Shown: positions 12,951 through 21,552 of the stretch, piece by piece | Numbering within the stretch: the stretch's first letter is position 1 | Layout of the letters: each line of letters starts with the position of its first letter | NCBI GenBank assembly: GCA_028712795.1 | Contig: JAQTPT010000002.1 | Location: 1-64,000 of the forward strand | Source of the DNA: Methylococcales bacterium | GTDB taxonomy: Bacteria > Pseudomonadota > Gammaproteobacteria > Methylococcales > Methylomonadaceae | DNA length: 64,000 nucleotides | Direction of reading: 5' to 3' | Position numbers and translations under genes: made by a program | The notes under the pieces: model-generated | Database searches by the model: none | Seen by the model: only the letters and a program-made list of their open reading frames with translations | Told to the model about the DNA's origin: nothing

Positions 12951-13553
12951 TTATTGCCCCGTCTCCGTAATAATCACATCGATATTTTTCTGTCTTAACC
13001 GCGCCCGGATAGTATTGACGCTGTCAGTCTGGGCATAAGGCCCCATTTTAACGCGATACCAGTTCACGCTGCCGACTTTTGCTTTCTGAACTTTAGATTC
13101 TATTCCCATCGAAGCAAGTTTGGCCCTTAACTGGTCCGCTTCCTTAAAGGTCTTAAAAGAACCCGCCTGCATGACATAATGCGTTTCCTTTGCCTTACCC
13201 ACACGCTCTTCCCGGGTTCGGGTTTTGATTTCGTACTCCGGAACCACGACTTCTTTTTCAGGCAAAATGGTGTAGAAATCAAACTGCGGTATTTTAGGCC
13301 CTGGCTTAACTTCAGGCTTTTGCCCTTCTTTAGCAACCGCTGCGGTTTCGGAACCTGCCTTATCGGGTGATGCTTGCGAAATCTGCCGCGGGTTAATGGG
13401 TTGGGATCCGGTGCTCCAGAGATAAGCCAAAAACACCGCGAATGCAATAATTATCGCAGTGATCAGCATCCATCGCCACATACCAATGCCAGGTTTTTTC
13501 CTGCGTTGCCCGGCATATTTACTTTGCGTTCTGGGTTTATAATCTCTGGACAT
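12951..13553 (-). CDS. SPOR domain cell-division protein (FtsN-like)
   Basis: The 200-aa bitopic protein has a basic cytoplasmic start, one TM helix (about residues 27-47), a Pro/Lys-rich periplasmic linker, and a C-terminal SPOR domain (about 122-198) with YVMQAGSFKTFKEADQLRA and VNWYRVKMGPY. SPOR domains bind denuded peptidoglycan glycans at the septum. The order argS then SPOR protein matches the argS-ftsN arrangement of many gammaproteobacteria, so this may be the FtsN-like protein. The ATG shares one base with the argS TGA (TGATG); a GTG one codon upstream is possible. Confidence 0.88.
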   Translation of the reverse strand: MSRDYKPRTQSKYAGQRRKKPGIGMWRWMLITAIIIAFAVFLAYLWSTGSQPINPRQISQASPDKAGSETAAVAKEGQKPEVKPGPKIPQFDFYTILPEKEVVVPEYEIKTRTREERVGKAKETHYVMQAGSFKTFKEADQLRAKLASMGIESKVQKAKVGSVNWYRVKMGPYAQTDSVNTIRARLRQKNIDVIITETGQ

Positions 13554-15313
13554 CACATGGATTCAGGTGCGTTGATGTTTAACAAGCTCAAGCCGTTTGC
13601 CAGCACCTGCTTGACCGCGCCGACCAGATTTAATCGGGCATCGCGGATACAGGCATCTTCAACGAGAAACTGATGGGCGTTGTAGTAAGTGTGAAACTCA
13701 TGCGCCAGGTCACGCAGATAATGGACCAGCTGATGCGGTTCATACTGCAAAGCCGCGCGCTCAATAACTTCGGGATACCGCGCCAATGTTCCCAGTAGCA
13801 AGATTTCATGTTCTTCAGTTAATTTAACCAGATTTTCCATGCCCAGCGACAGATTTCTTTCCCAGCCTTTTTCATCCAGTTGACGAAATACGCTACAAAC
13901 CCTTGCATGAGCATACTGTACATAAAATACCGGATTTTCATTGGATTTTGAAGTCGCCAGTTTTAAATCAAAATCCATGTGCTGTTCTGACCTCCGCATT
14001 ACATAAAAGAAGCGTGCAGCATCCTTGCCGACTTCATTACGCAATTGACGCAGGGTGACAAATTCACCTGAACGGGTGGACATTTGCACCCGTTCCTCAC
14101 CGCGATAAAGGATTGCAAATTGCACTAGCAACACCTTTAATTTGGATTCATCAGCCCCTAGCGCCTGAATGGCCGCCCTGACTCTGGGCACATAACCGTG
14201 ATGGTCCGCGCCCCAAATATCAACTATCTGGTCAAACCCTCGATCCAGCTTGTTCATGTGATAGGCTATATCTGAAGCGAAATAGGTAAACTGGCCGTTC
14301 TCCCGAACCACAACACGGTCTTTTTCATCGCCTAACCGGCTGGAGGCAAACCAGGTCGCGCCATCTTGCTCATAAAGATGCCCACCGGCACGCAGGCGTT
14401 CCAGCGCTTTTTGCACCGAACCGTCGTCCATTAAATCGCGCTCCGAAAACCATTGCTGATAATTAACGCCAAATTCCCTCAAATCAATCTTGATGTCTTC
14501 CAGGATGTTATTTAGCCCGATTTGAAAAAAATCCCGGTATAACCCCACACCCAGCAAAGTTTTCATCCGGTCAATCAGCGCATCAATATGCTCATCCTTA
14601 TCGCCGCCCTGTGGCTCATCCGCGGGTATATTCTCCAGCACCAGCTCCATCGGCCTGCGATAGTCATTATTGGTGTTTTTATGAATATCCCGGGCAATTT
14701 CGCGAACATAGTCGCCACGATAACCATTGAAGGGGAAGTGAAAAACCTCGCCGCATTCTTCCAGATATCTCAGCCAAACACTGACAGCCAGTATATCCAT
14801 CTGACGCCCGGCATCATTAACATAATATTCACGATGCACCTCGAAACCGGCGGCCTTGAGTAAATCAGCCACCACCGAACCATAAGCCGCCCCTCGGCCA
14901 TGTCCTACATGCAAAGGACCAGTAGGATTAGCTGAAACAAACTCAACCTGAACTTTTTTACCCGAGCCGATAGTGCTTAATCCAAATTCCCGCCCTTGAG
15001 CATGGATTTGACTGACAATCTGATACTGGGAGTTTGGATTAATAAAAAAATTGATAAAGCCAGGCCCCGCCAGCTCAACCTTCATGATGGCTTCATGCCG
15101 AGGCAGCGCGGCAATGATTTTAATCGCCAGTTCACGAGGATTCGCTTTCGCTGGTTTTGCCAGCATTAAGGCCAGATTTGAAGCAAAATCGCCATGTTGT
15201 GAATCGCGGGTGCGTTCTATCGCTATATGCGGAATAATTTCCTGGCCAAGAATGCCCTCTGTCTTGAGGGTTTCAACGGCTTTAACAATCAGTTCCTCTA
15301 TTTTTTGTTTCAT
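13553..15313 (-). CDS. argS: Arginyl-tRNA synthetase
   Basis: ArgS charges tRNA-Arg. The 586-aa class I synthetase has the ArgS N-terminal additional domain (residues 1-90), the HIGH motif as HVGHG in [15 protein letters not shown], and the anticodon-binding DALR domain at the C-terminus. The KMSKS region is represented by [13 protein letters not shown], which lacks a canonical KMSKS as in most bacterial ArgS. The stop codon overlaps the SPOR gene start, indicating coupling. priA lies 78 bases upstream on the same strand. Confidence 0.97.
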   Translation of the reverse strand: MKQKIEELIVKAVETLKTEGILGQEIIPHIAIERTRDSQHGDFASNLALMLAKPAKANPRELAIKIIAALPRHEAIMKVELAGPGFINFFINPNSQYQIVSQIHAQGREFGLSTIGSGKKVQVEFVSANPTGPLHVGHGRGAAYGSVVADLLKAAGFEVHREYYVNDAGRQMDILAVSVWLRYLEECGEVFHFPFNGYRGDYVREIARDIHKNTNNDYRRPMELVLENIPADEPQGGDKDEHIDALIDRMKTLLGVGLYRDFFQIGLNNILEDIKIDLREFGVNYQQWFSERDLMDDGSVQKALERLRAGGHLYEQDGATWFASSRLGDEKDRVVVRENGQFTYFASDIAYHMNKLDRGFDQIVDIWGADHHGYVPRVRAAIQALGADESKLKVLLVQFAILYRGEERVQMSTRSGEFVTLRQLRNEVGKDAARFFYVMRRSEQHMDFDLKLATSKSNENPVFYVQYAHARVCSVFRQLDEKGWERNLSLGMENLVKLTEEHEILLLGTLARYPEVIERAALQYEPHQLVHYLRDLAHEFHTYYNAHQFLVEDACIRDARLNLVGAVKQVLANGLSLLNINAPESM

Positions 15314-15391
15314 TGCTTCAATGCGTCGTTAGATCAGATAAATAGTCCCTTATTATCCATGAAAACAGGCCGATTATCCATTGAATCAATA

Positions 15392-17620
15392 TCAATACAA
15401 ATCCACAGGATCAACATCCAGCGACCAGCGTACTTTTTTTGCCTGTTTGAGTTTGGCAATTTCCGGTATTAATACCTCAAGCAAAACATGTAGCTCCTGA
15501 CGCCGGGTATTTTGAAACAGCAATTGATAACGGTAAAGTCCGGCACGCCTTGCCATTGGGGCAGAAACCGGCCCCAAAACCTGGGTATGACCGGTATTGA
15601 GTTTCTGCACCAACGCAGCGACGGCCTGAAAAAAAAGCGGGGGAGTATCGACATCCGAGGCTTGCACCCGTAATAACGCCTGATAACTAAAGGGCGGCAG
15701 CAACGCGTCTTTACGCTCAGCCAATGCCGTTTTGGCAAAACTGCGATAACCTTCCTTGATTAACGTTGTTAATAAAGGATGCTCCGGCTGCCGGGTCTGC
15801 ATAATGACCTTGCCCGGTTTTTCCGCACGTCCTGCACGGCCTGAAACCTGCACAATCATTTGCGCCAGTTTTTCGGCGGCGTGAAAATCAATGCTGAACA
15901 GCCCACTGTCTACATCCAGAATCGCCACGAGGGTTACATTAGGAAAGTGATGGCCTTTAGCCAGCATTTGCGTACCCAGAATAATATCTACTTTTCCCTG
16001 ATTGATTTGCAGCAAATAGGTTTCCAGCGAACCCTTGCGCTGCGTAGAATCGCGATCCAGGCGAACGGTGATTTTATCCGCAAAAAGCTCGGCCAGGACT
16101 TTTTCAACACGTTCAGTGCCGAGGCCCAAGGGCGTCAACTCGCCAGTTTTACAGGCAGGGCACTGTTTCATCAGGCGCTCTTCCTTGCCACAATGATGGC
16201 AGCGCAAACACTCTTCATCAAAATGAATTACCAGATTGGCATCGCAGCGTTGACAACGCGCCACCCATCCACAGCCGTGGCAAATCAGCGTGGGTGCAAA
16301 GCCGCGCCGATTCAGGAACAGCAACACCTGCTCATTTTTTGCCAGAGTTCTGTGCATTTCTTCAATCAGCGCTTCTGACAAGCCTTCCTGGATTCTTTTA
16401 TTTCTGATATCCAGCAATTGCAGGACGGGCTCTATGGCGCTGCCAGCCCGATCCGGCAAATGCAGCAACTGGTAACGCTGCTTATCAACATTATGCAAAC
16501 TTTCCAGAGACGGCGTAGCGGAACCCAATAACACCGGAATATGCAGCAGCTTGCCACGCACGACGGCGATATCCCGGGCAGAAAAACGAAAGCCTTCCTG
16601 TTGCTTAAATGAGGCGTCATGCTCTTCGTCAAGAATAATCAATCCCGGATTTTTTAACGGCGTAAACAAAGCCGAACGTGTGCCCAGCAAAATAGAGCAT
16701 TCGCCTTGCTGCATTTGCAGCCAGGCGGTTTGCCGTTGCTTGCCGGTCAACTTGGAGTGCGACAGGGCAATGTTTACGGCAAACCGCCGTCTGAAGCGAT
16801 CTTCAAGCTGCGGAGTTAGAGTGATTTCCGGCACCAGCACCAAAACCTGCTGTCCCCGCTCCAGCACCGTGCGAATAATCTGAAGATAGACTTCTGTTTT
16901 GCCGCTGCCGGTAACACCCTCCAGCAAGAAAACCCCGAACTGCCCGAGACTTTCACAAACCGCATCTATCGCTGATTGCTGCGGTGGATTACACTGCAAG
17001 GCATTATCCCTGACCAAGGCTTCTGGTCTATTCACGCTGGCATCGCTCACTTCAATCTGTAACAATTGCTTGGCGATTAATTGTTTTACCGCGGTTCGCC
17101 AGTTGTCATTCCATATAGATAGCTCAGCTTCTGACAGGCACGCCGGGCAGGATTGAAATTTTTCCAGCACGCTTTTCTGCTTGGGTGTTCGTTGCAACTG
17201 GACACTGTCAGTAGCCTTGCCCAAGTCAGTCAGCGCATAGTGCTTTTCTGTTTGAACGGCAACCGGCTTACCCTGACGCAGCCCCGCAGGAAAAGCGGCA
17301 CTGATCACTTCGCCCAAGGGATGGTGATAATAATCACTGGCCCACAGTAACAGCCGCAAGTCTTTTGCCGATAATAACGGCTTGTGATCCAGAATCCGTA
17401 CCACCCGTTTTAATTTACTCGCATCCAGTTCGCTGTGCCCTGCAATTTCAAGCAGAAACGCAATTTTTTTACCTAAGCCGAAGGGCACTTCCAGGCGTAC
17501 CCCAGGTTTGACGTTATCCAGCTCGACATTATCCGGAGCGAGATAATCAAATAACCGGTAAACAGGGACTGGAATGGCGACTCTGAAAATCAGTTCATTG
17601 CTCGGGTGCAACTTAGCCAT
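15392..17620 (-). CDS. priA: Primosomal replication restart helicase PriA
   Basis: PriA recognises stalled forks and reloads the replicative helicase. The 742-aa protein has the 3'-binding domain at the start (residues 10-110), a Walker A at GVTGSGKTEVY (about residue 240), the DEEHD Walker B, and a zinc-binding insertion with eight cysteines (CHGCGW, CQRC, CLRCHHC, CPAC). It also has helicase motifs such as ILGTQMLAKGHHFPNV and QVSGRAGRAEKPG. Length and domain order are normal. The gene is followed by argS and the SPOR gene. Confidence 0.97.
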   Translation of the reverse strand: MAKLHPSNELIFRVAIPVPVYRLFDYLAPDNVELDNVKPGVRLEVPFGLGKKIAFLLEIAGHSELDASKLKRVVRILDHKPLLSAKDLRLLLWASDYYHHPLGEVISAAFPAGLRQGKPVAVQTEKHYALTDLGKATDSVQLQRTPKQKSVLEKFQSCPACLSEAELSIWNDNWRTAVKQLIAKQLLQIEVSDASVNRPEALVRDNALQCNPPQQSAIDAVCESLGQFGVFLLEGVTGSGKTEVYLQIIRTVLERGQQVLVLVPEITLTPQLEDRFRRRFAVNIALSHSKLTGKQRQTAWLQMQQGECSILLGTRSALFTPLKNPGLIILDEEHDASFKQQEGFRFSARDIAVVRGKLLHIPVLLGSATPSLESLHNVDKQRYQLLHLPDRAGSAIEPVLQLLDIRNKRIQEGLSEALIEEMHRTLAKNEQVLLFLNRRGFAPTLICHGCGWVARCQRCDANLVIHFDEECLRCHHCGKEERLMKQCPACKTGELTPLGLGTERVEKVLAELFADKITVRLDRDSTQRKGSLETYLLQINQGKVDIILGTQMLAKGHHFPNVTLVAILDVDSGLFSIDFHAAEKLAQMIVQVSGRAGRAEKPGKVIMQTRQPEHPLLTTLIKEGYRSFAKTALAERKDALLPPFSYQALLRVQASDVDTPPLFFQAVAALVQKLNTGHTQVLGPVSAPMARRAGLYRYQLLFQNTRRQELHVLLEVLIPEIAKLKQAKKVRWSLDVDPVDLY

Positions 17621-17953
17621 TATTTGTTATTTCTTGCTTTGATAGCTTTGACTTGAGCATATATCCCGATTTTCAATACATTAAAAAAGCATCAGGGTTA
17701 GACGATAACCGTAACCCAACGCATTAAGATGGTAAATGTTGGGTTACGCTATCGCTAACCCAACGGATTAAATTGTCTCACGTAATCTGGAAAGTTAATC
17801 TTATCGATCATGAAAACATGTTGCGACCCTATCAGAATGAAAGATAAATTTTCACGGTAATAAAGTATTATATTTTTCATCAGTTCATGTTTTTATTTGA
17901 CGCACCATACGCTTAATCATATAGTTGATCGCGCTATTTTTCTGGTAACTCAA
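17621..17953. other. Intergenic region upstream of priA and the Phd gene
   Basis: No gene is seen between the divergent priA and the antitoxin gene. The region holds the hairpin listed at 17738-17764 and, at about 17709-17720, one extra copy of the GTAACCCAACG half-repeat in the same orientation as the right arm of that hairpin. Confidence 0.5.
17738..17764. repeat. Intergenic palindrome GTTGGGTTA...TAACCCAAC
   Basis: Two perfect 9-base arms (17738-17746 and 17756-17764) flank the loop CGCTATCGC. It resembles REP-type palindromic repeats dispersed in gammaproteobacterial genomes. No T-tract follows, so it is not an obvious terminator. Confidence 0.6.
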
Positions 17954-18202
17954 ATGATTACAGCAAACGACTTAAAAACCAAAGGTATCGCCTGTTTAGA
18001 AGAGAGCCTTGCGAATCAGCCGGAAGCCGTTATAACCGTGCGAGGTAAAGAAAGTTTTGTGGCGATGAAAATCGAACACTATCACTACCTGCGTGAAATG
18101 GAGTTGGAAGCGGCGCTGTATGAGGCGCAACAGGATATTGCAGCGGGCCGCTTCACTAAAGATAGCATTGATCAACATATCGTCGAATTATTCGCCGAAT
18201 GA
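17954..18202 (+). CDS. Phd/YefM-type antitoxin
   Basis: The 82-aa protein begins MITANDLKTKG and carries VITVRGKESFVAMKIEHYHYLRE, the core of the Phd/YefM DNA-binding fold. The acidic C-terminus would neutralise the toxin. Such antitoxins bind the toxin and repress their own promoter. I start at 17954 because upstream codons (from 17897) read as non-family sequence. The stop overlaps the toxin ATG by four bases (ATGA), the classical coupled toxin-antitoxin layout. Confidence 0.85.
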   Translation: MITANDLKTKGIACLEESLANQPEAVITVRGKESFVAMKIEHYHYLREMELEAALYEAQQDIAAGRFTKDSIDQHIVELFAE

Positions 18203-18480
18203 GCTACACCTTAATCTTTACCGATAGCTATAAAAAACGCGCCAAACGCTTTGCATGGCAATATCCAGAATTGAAAGAGCACTATCGCAAAACATTGCTC
18301 TTGCTGGCTCAAAATCTTTACTATCCCTCACTGCGATTGCATCCGCTAAAAGGCAAGTTGACGGCTTTGCATTCGGTATCGATCAACATCAGCTATCGGA
18401 TAACCCTGGAAATGATCACCACCGAAAAGGAGATTATTCTGGTTAATTTGGGTAGTCATGATGAGGTGTATCAAACGTGA
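18199..18480 (+). CDS. RelE/ParE-superfamily toxin (YafQ-like)
   Basis: This 93-aa basic protein has the RelE/ParE pattern: an N-terminal SYTLIFTDSYKKRAKRF strand-helix, LRLHPLKGKL, SVSINISYRI and a C-terminal IILVNLGSHDEVY. The GSHDEVY ending is typical of YafQ/RelE mRNA interferases, but ParE-type gyrase poisons share the fold, so the target is inferred only. It is coupled to the antitoxin by an ATGA overlap. An imperfect hairpin (TGACGG with CCGTCA) follows the stop at about 18483-18504. Confidence 0.85.
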   Translation: MSYTLIFTDSYKKRAKRFAWQYPELKEHYRKTLLLLAQNLYYPSLRLHPLKGKLTALHSVSINISYRITLEMITTEKEIILVNLGSHDEVYQT

Positions 18481-18603
18481 GTGACGGGTTACAAACTCCG
18501 TCACGCTTCGGTGTTTGCCGGAAACACCAGTTCCCGCTATCGCTCGAACAGGCTTATTCCTGCCCACAGTCCCATTGACATGTATGGATAGCCGCCATGA
18601 AGG

Positions 18604-18651
18604 GTACGCTGCGCGTACCATTAACTGACCTTGAAGATACGCGCAGCGTAC
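18604..18651. repeat. Inverted pair of a 14-bp palindromic unit
   Basis: GTACGCTGCGCGTA at 18604-18617 recurs as its exact reverse complement at 18638-18651, and each unit is itself a near-palindrome (GTACGC-TGC-GCGTAC). The 20-base spacer is AT-mixed. It lies between two toxin-antitoxin modules and looks like a REP/BIME-type element. Confidence 0.6.
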
Positions 18652-18720
18652 AGGGCTGACCCCAATTATTCTTTAGCAATAAGCAGGACTAAACCGCGCT
18701 GATTGCTTTACCCATAAGAA

Positions 18721-18742
18721 AGTATTACCATTTGAGTATTAC
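18721..18742. promoter_or_regulatory. Candidate antitoxin operator, AGTATTAC direct repeats
   Basis: AGTATTAC occurs at 18721-18728 and again at 18735-18742, and the bases after each copy are also alike (CATTTG, TCATTT). The repeats lie about 20 bases upstream of the AbrB-type antitoxin start, where such dimeric regulators usually bind. The role is inferred. Confidence 0.35.
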
Positions 18743-18761
18743 TCATTTACAGGTGATAACT

Positions 18762-18989
18762 ATGCGTGTAACAAGCAAAGGGCAAGTAACCATCCCCCAA
18801 AATGTCAGGGAAAACATGGGTATTCTTCCCGCTGAAACCGAGATCGAATTTTTGCAGGACGAAAACGGGCGTTGGTACATCAATAAAATCCAACCCTCAA
18901 TGAAAAAAGCCAGCCGGTTCCGGGCTGCCCATAAAGCAGGAAAGCTGACGATGAGCACCGATGACATCATGGCATTGACGCGCGACTAA
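18762..18989 (+). CDS. AbrB/MazE-family antitoxin
   Basis: The 75-aa protein starts MRVTSKGQVTIPQNVRENMG, the swapped-hairpin AbrB DNA-binding signature, followed by EIEFLQDENGRWYI. The C-terminal helix would wrap the toxin. I use the ATG at 18762 because AGGTGA lies 7 bases upstream; the frame extends ten codons further without support. The partner PIN gene starts 3 bases downstream, so this is a VapBC-type pair with an AbrB-class antitoxin. Confidence 0.88.
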   Translation: MRVTSKGQVTIPQNVRENMGILPAETEIEFLQDENGRWYINKIQPSMKKASRFRAAHKAGKLTMSTDDIMALTRD

Positions 18990-18991
18990 AC

Positions 18992-19417
18992 ATGGCAGTT
19001 ATTCTAATCGACAGCTGCATCGTTACCGACCTGGCTGATCCTGAAAGCGCCTGGTTTGAATGGAGCGCGTCAACGCTGGAGAGGCTGGATCAAAATAACA
19101 CCATGGTCATTAACCCGATCATATATGCCGAATGCTCGGTGGGCTTTGCACGTATTGAAGAAGTGGAAGCATTATTCGAGACCTTGGGTTTTGCCATGAA
19201 ACCTGTTCCGAGAGAAGCATTATTTCTGGCCGGAAAGGCTTTTTTGCAATACAAGAAACGCAAAGGCAAAAAAGGCAATGTGCTCCCGGATTTTTTTATC
19301 GGCGCACATGCCGCGGTTTCCGGTTATTCATTGATCTCCCGTGACAAGGGGCGATTCAGCACCTACTTCCCCAGCGTTCAATTAATTATCCCTGAATCAA
19401 CTGCCGGATTTAATTGA
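18992..19417 (+). CDS. PIN-domain toxin (VapC family)
   Basis: The 141-aa protein has the PIN-domain acidic residues: Asp7 in VILIDSCIV, Glu in INPIIYAECSVGF, Asp in NVLPDFFIGAHA and Asp in LISRDKGRF. PIN toxins are Mg-dependent RNases, and VapC members cut initiator tRNA or rRNA. All four acidic positions are present, so activity is expected. It follows an AbrB-type antitoxin by 3 bases. Confidence 0.88.
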   Translation: MAVILIDSCIVTDLADPESAWFEWSASTLERLDQNNTMVINPIIYAECSVGFARIEEVEALFETLGFAMKPVPREALFLAGKAFLQYKKRKGKKGNVLPDFFIGAHAAVSGYSLISRDKGRFSTYFPSVQLIIPESTAGFN

Positions 19418-19740
19418 CGTGAATTGCAGGGAAACCTTGATATTATCAAGCGTGGATTTTATGGCGTCGATCAATAAAAATACCAAAGAGATAAACATGC
19501 CATGGTCAGATCTTTCAAAAGCATATTTTGATGCATGATTGTAAGCCCTGAACCTATTGATGCTTTGTGCTCTAATGGGTCGTATAGCAAACTGCCAATC
19601 ATCGTAGAATGCCAACTTCAGTCTGCCGTTGTGTGGTGGATTGCCTGTCAGCGGAACCATCTACGAGTTCCTTATTAAAAGCGTCTTTTTTCGCAAAATG
19701 ATGAGTAAATTGAGCAATTCAAAATATAAGGAACTTAAGA
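19418..19740. other. Intergenic region upstream of the AVAST-like gene
   Basis: No convincing gene was found. A minus-strand frame (19397-19660, 87 codons) overlaps the 3' end of the PIN gene and has no recognisable motif. The last 60 bases are AT-rich and probably contain the promoter of the downstream gene; AAGGAA lies 7 bases before its ATG. Confidence 0.4.
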
Positions 19741-21465
19741 ATGTCTATCGAATGGCAAAACATCAAATCATTTAACAATTCTCAAAATAATGCTTTTGAA
19801 GAATTGATTTGCCAACTTGCGAGAGAAGAGCAAATTGTCAATAAAAAAGAGTTCTATCGTATAGCAGCTCCAGATGGTGGTGTTGAAGCCTATTGTGTTT
19901 TAGAAGGTGGTGAAGAATACGGCTGGCAAGCTAAATATTTTTCATCTATGGGAAGTTCGCAATGGTCCCAACTTAAAGATTCTTTTGAAACAGCACTTAG
20001 AACCCATCCGAAATTAACCAAATACTACATTTGCATTCCTTTGGATAGGCAAGATCCAAGACGCGATAACCAATCGTGGTTTATGGATAAATGGAATGAA
20101 AAAACGCAGGAATGGGTTAATTATGCAAATGATCTGGGAAGAAGCATTACTTTTGAATATTGGGGTAGTTCGGAGCTAATTCATCGACTATCTGAGGAAA
20201 AACATGCTGGTAGAAGATTATTTTGGTTTTCCAAAGAAGAATTTTCGGATAAATGGTTTCAAGAACATATTAAAAATAGCATTCACAATTTAGGACATCG
20301 CTATACGCCGGAACTGAATTTTGAATTAGATATTGCAAAGCACTTCGACGCACTTAGTAGAAACAATAGATTTCGTGACTATTTCAAAAACAGGCTTCAC
20401 AGCTTCCTTAAAGATTTTAAAAATTTAGATAAAGAGTTTTTAGACCAAGATGCCGCTAAAAATTTAATTAATCTATTAGATATAGAATTTGAAATTTCCA
20501 AAAAATCAGAATTACTGTGCTTTGATATTGAAGCTATTCAGAAAGGCTGTAAACTTATTATAAATTCTCTACACGAATACCAAAATACATTAAAAAGCCA
20601 AGAAAGCGAATTGTCTAAAGATACGTTTGACTATAAAAACTTCAAGATAAGAAATGCTTACAATGCCATATACGAATTCCAAGAATTTATCAACGAACCG
20701 ACATTAGCTTTAGCCAATTTGCCAATGATGTTGCTCTCAGGTGAAGCCGGAATTGGAAAATCCCATTTATTAGCGGATATTGCCTCAAAAAGAATTAATG
20801 AAAATAAATCATGCGTTCTCTTATTAGGGCAACACCTTACTTCTGAAGAGTCACCCTGGACACAAATTCTTAATAATTTACTACGGCTTAAATGTAAAGA
20901 AAAAGAATTATTAGGAGCTTTAAATGCTAGAGCCGAAGCGCAAGGTGAGCGTCTGCTTTTTATCGTCGATGCAATTAACGAAGGCAGAGGGCGCTATTTT
21001 TGGAGTAATTATATAAAAGGATTTATCAAGGATTTTTCAAATTATCCTTGGCTAAGTCTTGTGTTAAGCATAAGAACTTCTTATGAAACATTATTAACTC
21101 CAAAAGACTTAATTCCTGACAATGCCATCATCAGAGTGGTGCATCATGGATTTGAAAATGTTGAATATCAAGCTTCCAGTTTCTTCTTTTCTCAATATGA
21201 CATTGAGCAGCCCAGCATACCTTTATTACATCCAGAATTTAGCAACCCGCTATTTCTAAAATTATTTTGCGAAGGATTAAAGCGTTCCGGTCAAAAGCGA
21301 ATTCCAAAAGGCTATGGCGGCATAACCAGCATCATAGGTTTCTTTTTATCGAGTGTTGATGAAAAATTATCACACCCCTCATTTTTTGACTATCAGCCTG
21401 CATCCGGTAAACAGCTGGTAAAAAAAGTAATCAACGCGCTCATCCAACATAAGGAACGAGCATGA
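19741..21465 (+). pseudogene. AVAST-like STAND NTPase with PD-(D/E)xK effector, N-terminal part of split gene
   Basis: The N-terminal 70 residues look like an Mrr/Cap4-type nuclease: FEELICQLAR (Glu20/Glu21), PDGGVEAY (Asp45, Glu49) and WQAK (Gln63, Lys65). A NACHT/STAND-type NTPase follows, with Walker A GEAGIGKS at residues 334-341 and Walker B LLFIVDAINEG near 404. Avs proteins of this design sense phage proteins and activate the nuclease. The frame stops inside an inserted 100-bp element (21453-21552); removing it plus one TAA joins this part to the next in frame. The coding sequence is much more AT-rich than the flanking core genes, a sign of transfer. Assignment to a numbered Avs type is not possible by eye. 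Confidence 0.72.
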
Positions 21466-21552
21466 AATAACCTGATCAAGTTCATGCTTCGATAAGCCCG
21501 GCATTATTGGTATGTGAGTTCCAAGTTGCTCAACTTATTTCATGCTCGTTCC
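21453..21552. mobile_element. 100-bp MITE-like element with 18-bp terminal inverted repeats and TAA target duplication
   Basis: The left end GGAACGAGCATGAAATAA (21453-21470) is the exact reverse complement of the right end (21535-21552). TAA flanks both sides (21450-21452 and 21553-21555) as a 3-bp target duplication. It has no coding capacity and must have been mobilised in trans. Excision of 103 bp restores one open frame of 1400 codons across the interrupted gene. Confidence 0.85.

Noticed and set aside
19397..19660. 87-codon minus-strand frame downstream of the PIN toxin gene
   Set aside because: Overlaps the 3' end of the PIN gene, has no recognisable motif and no clear ribosome-binding site.
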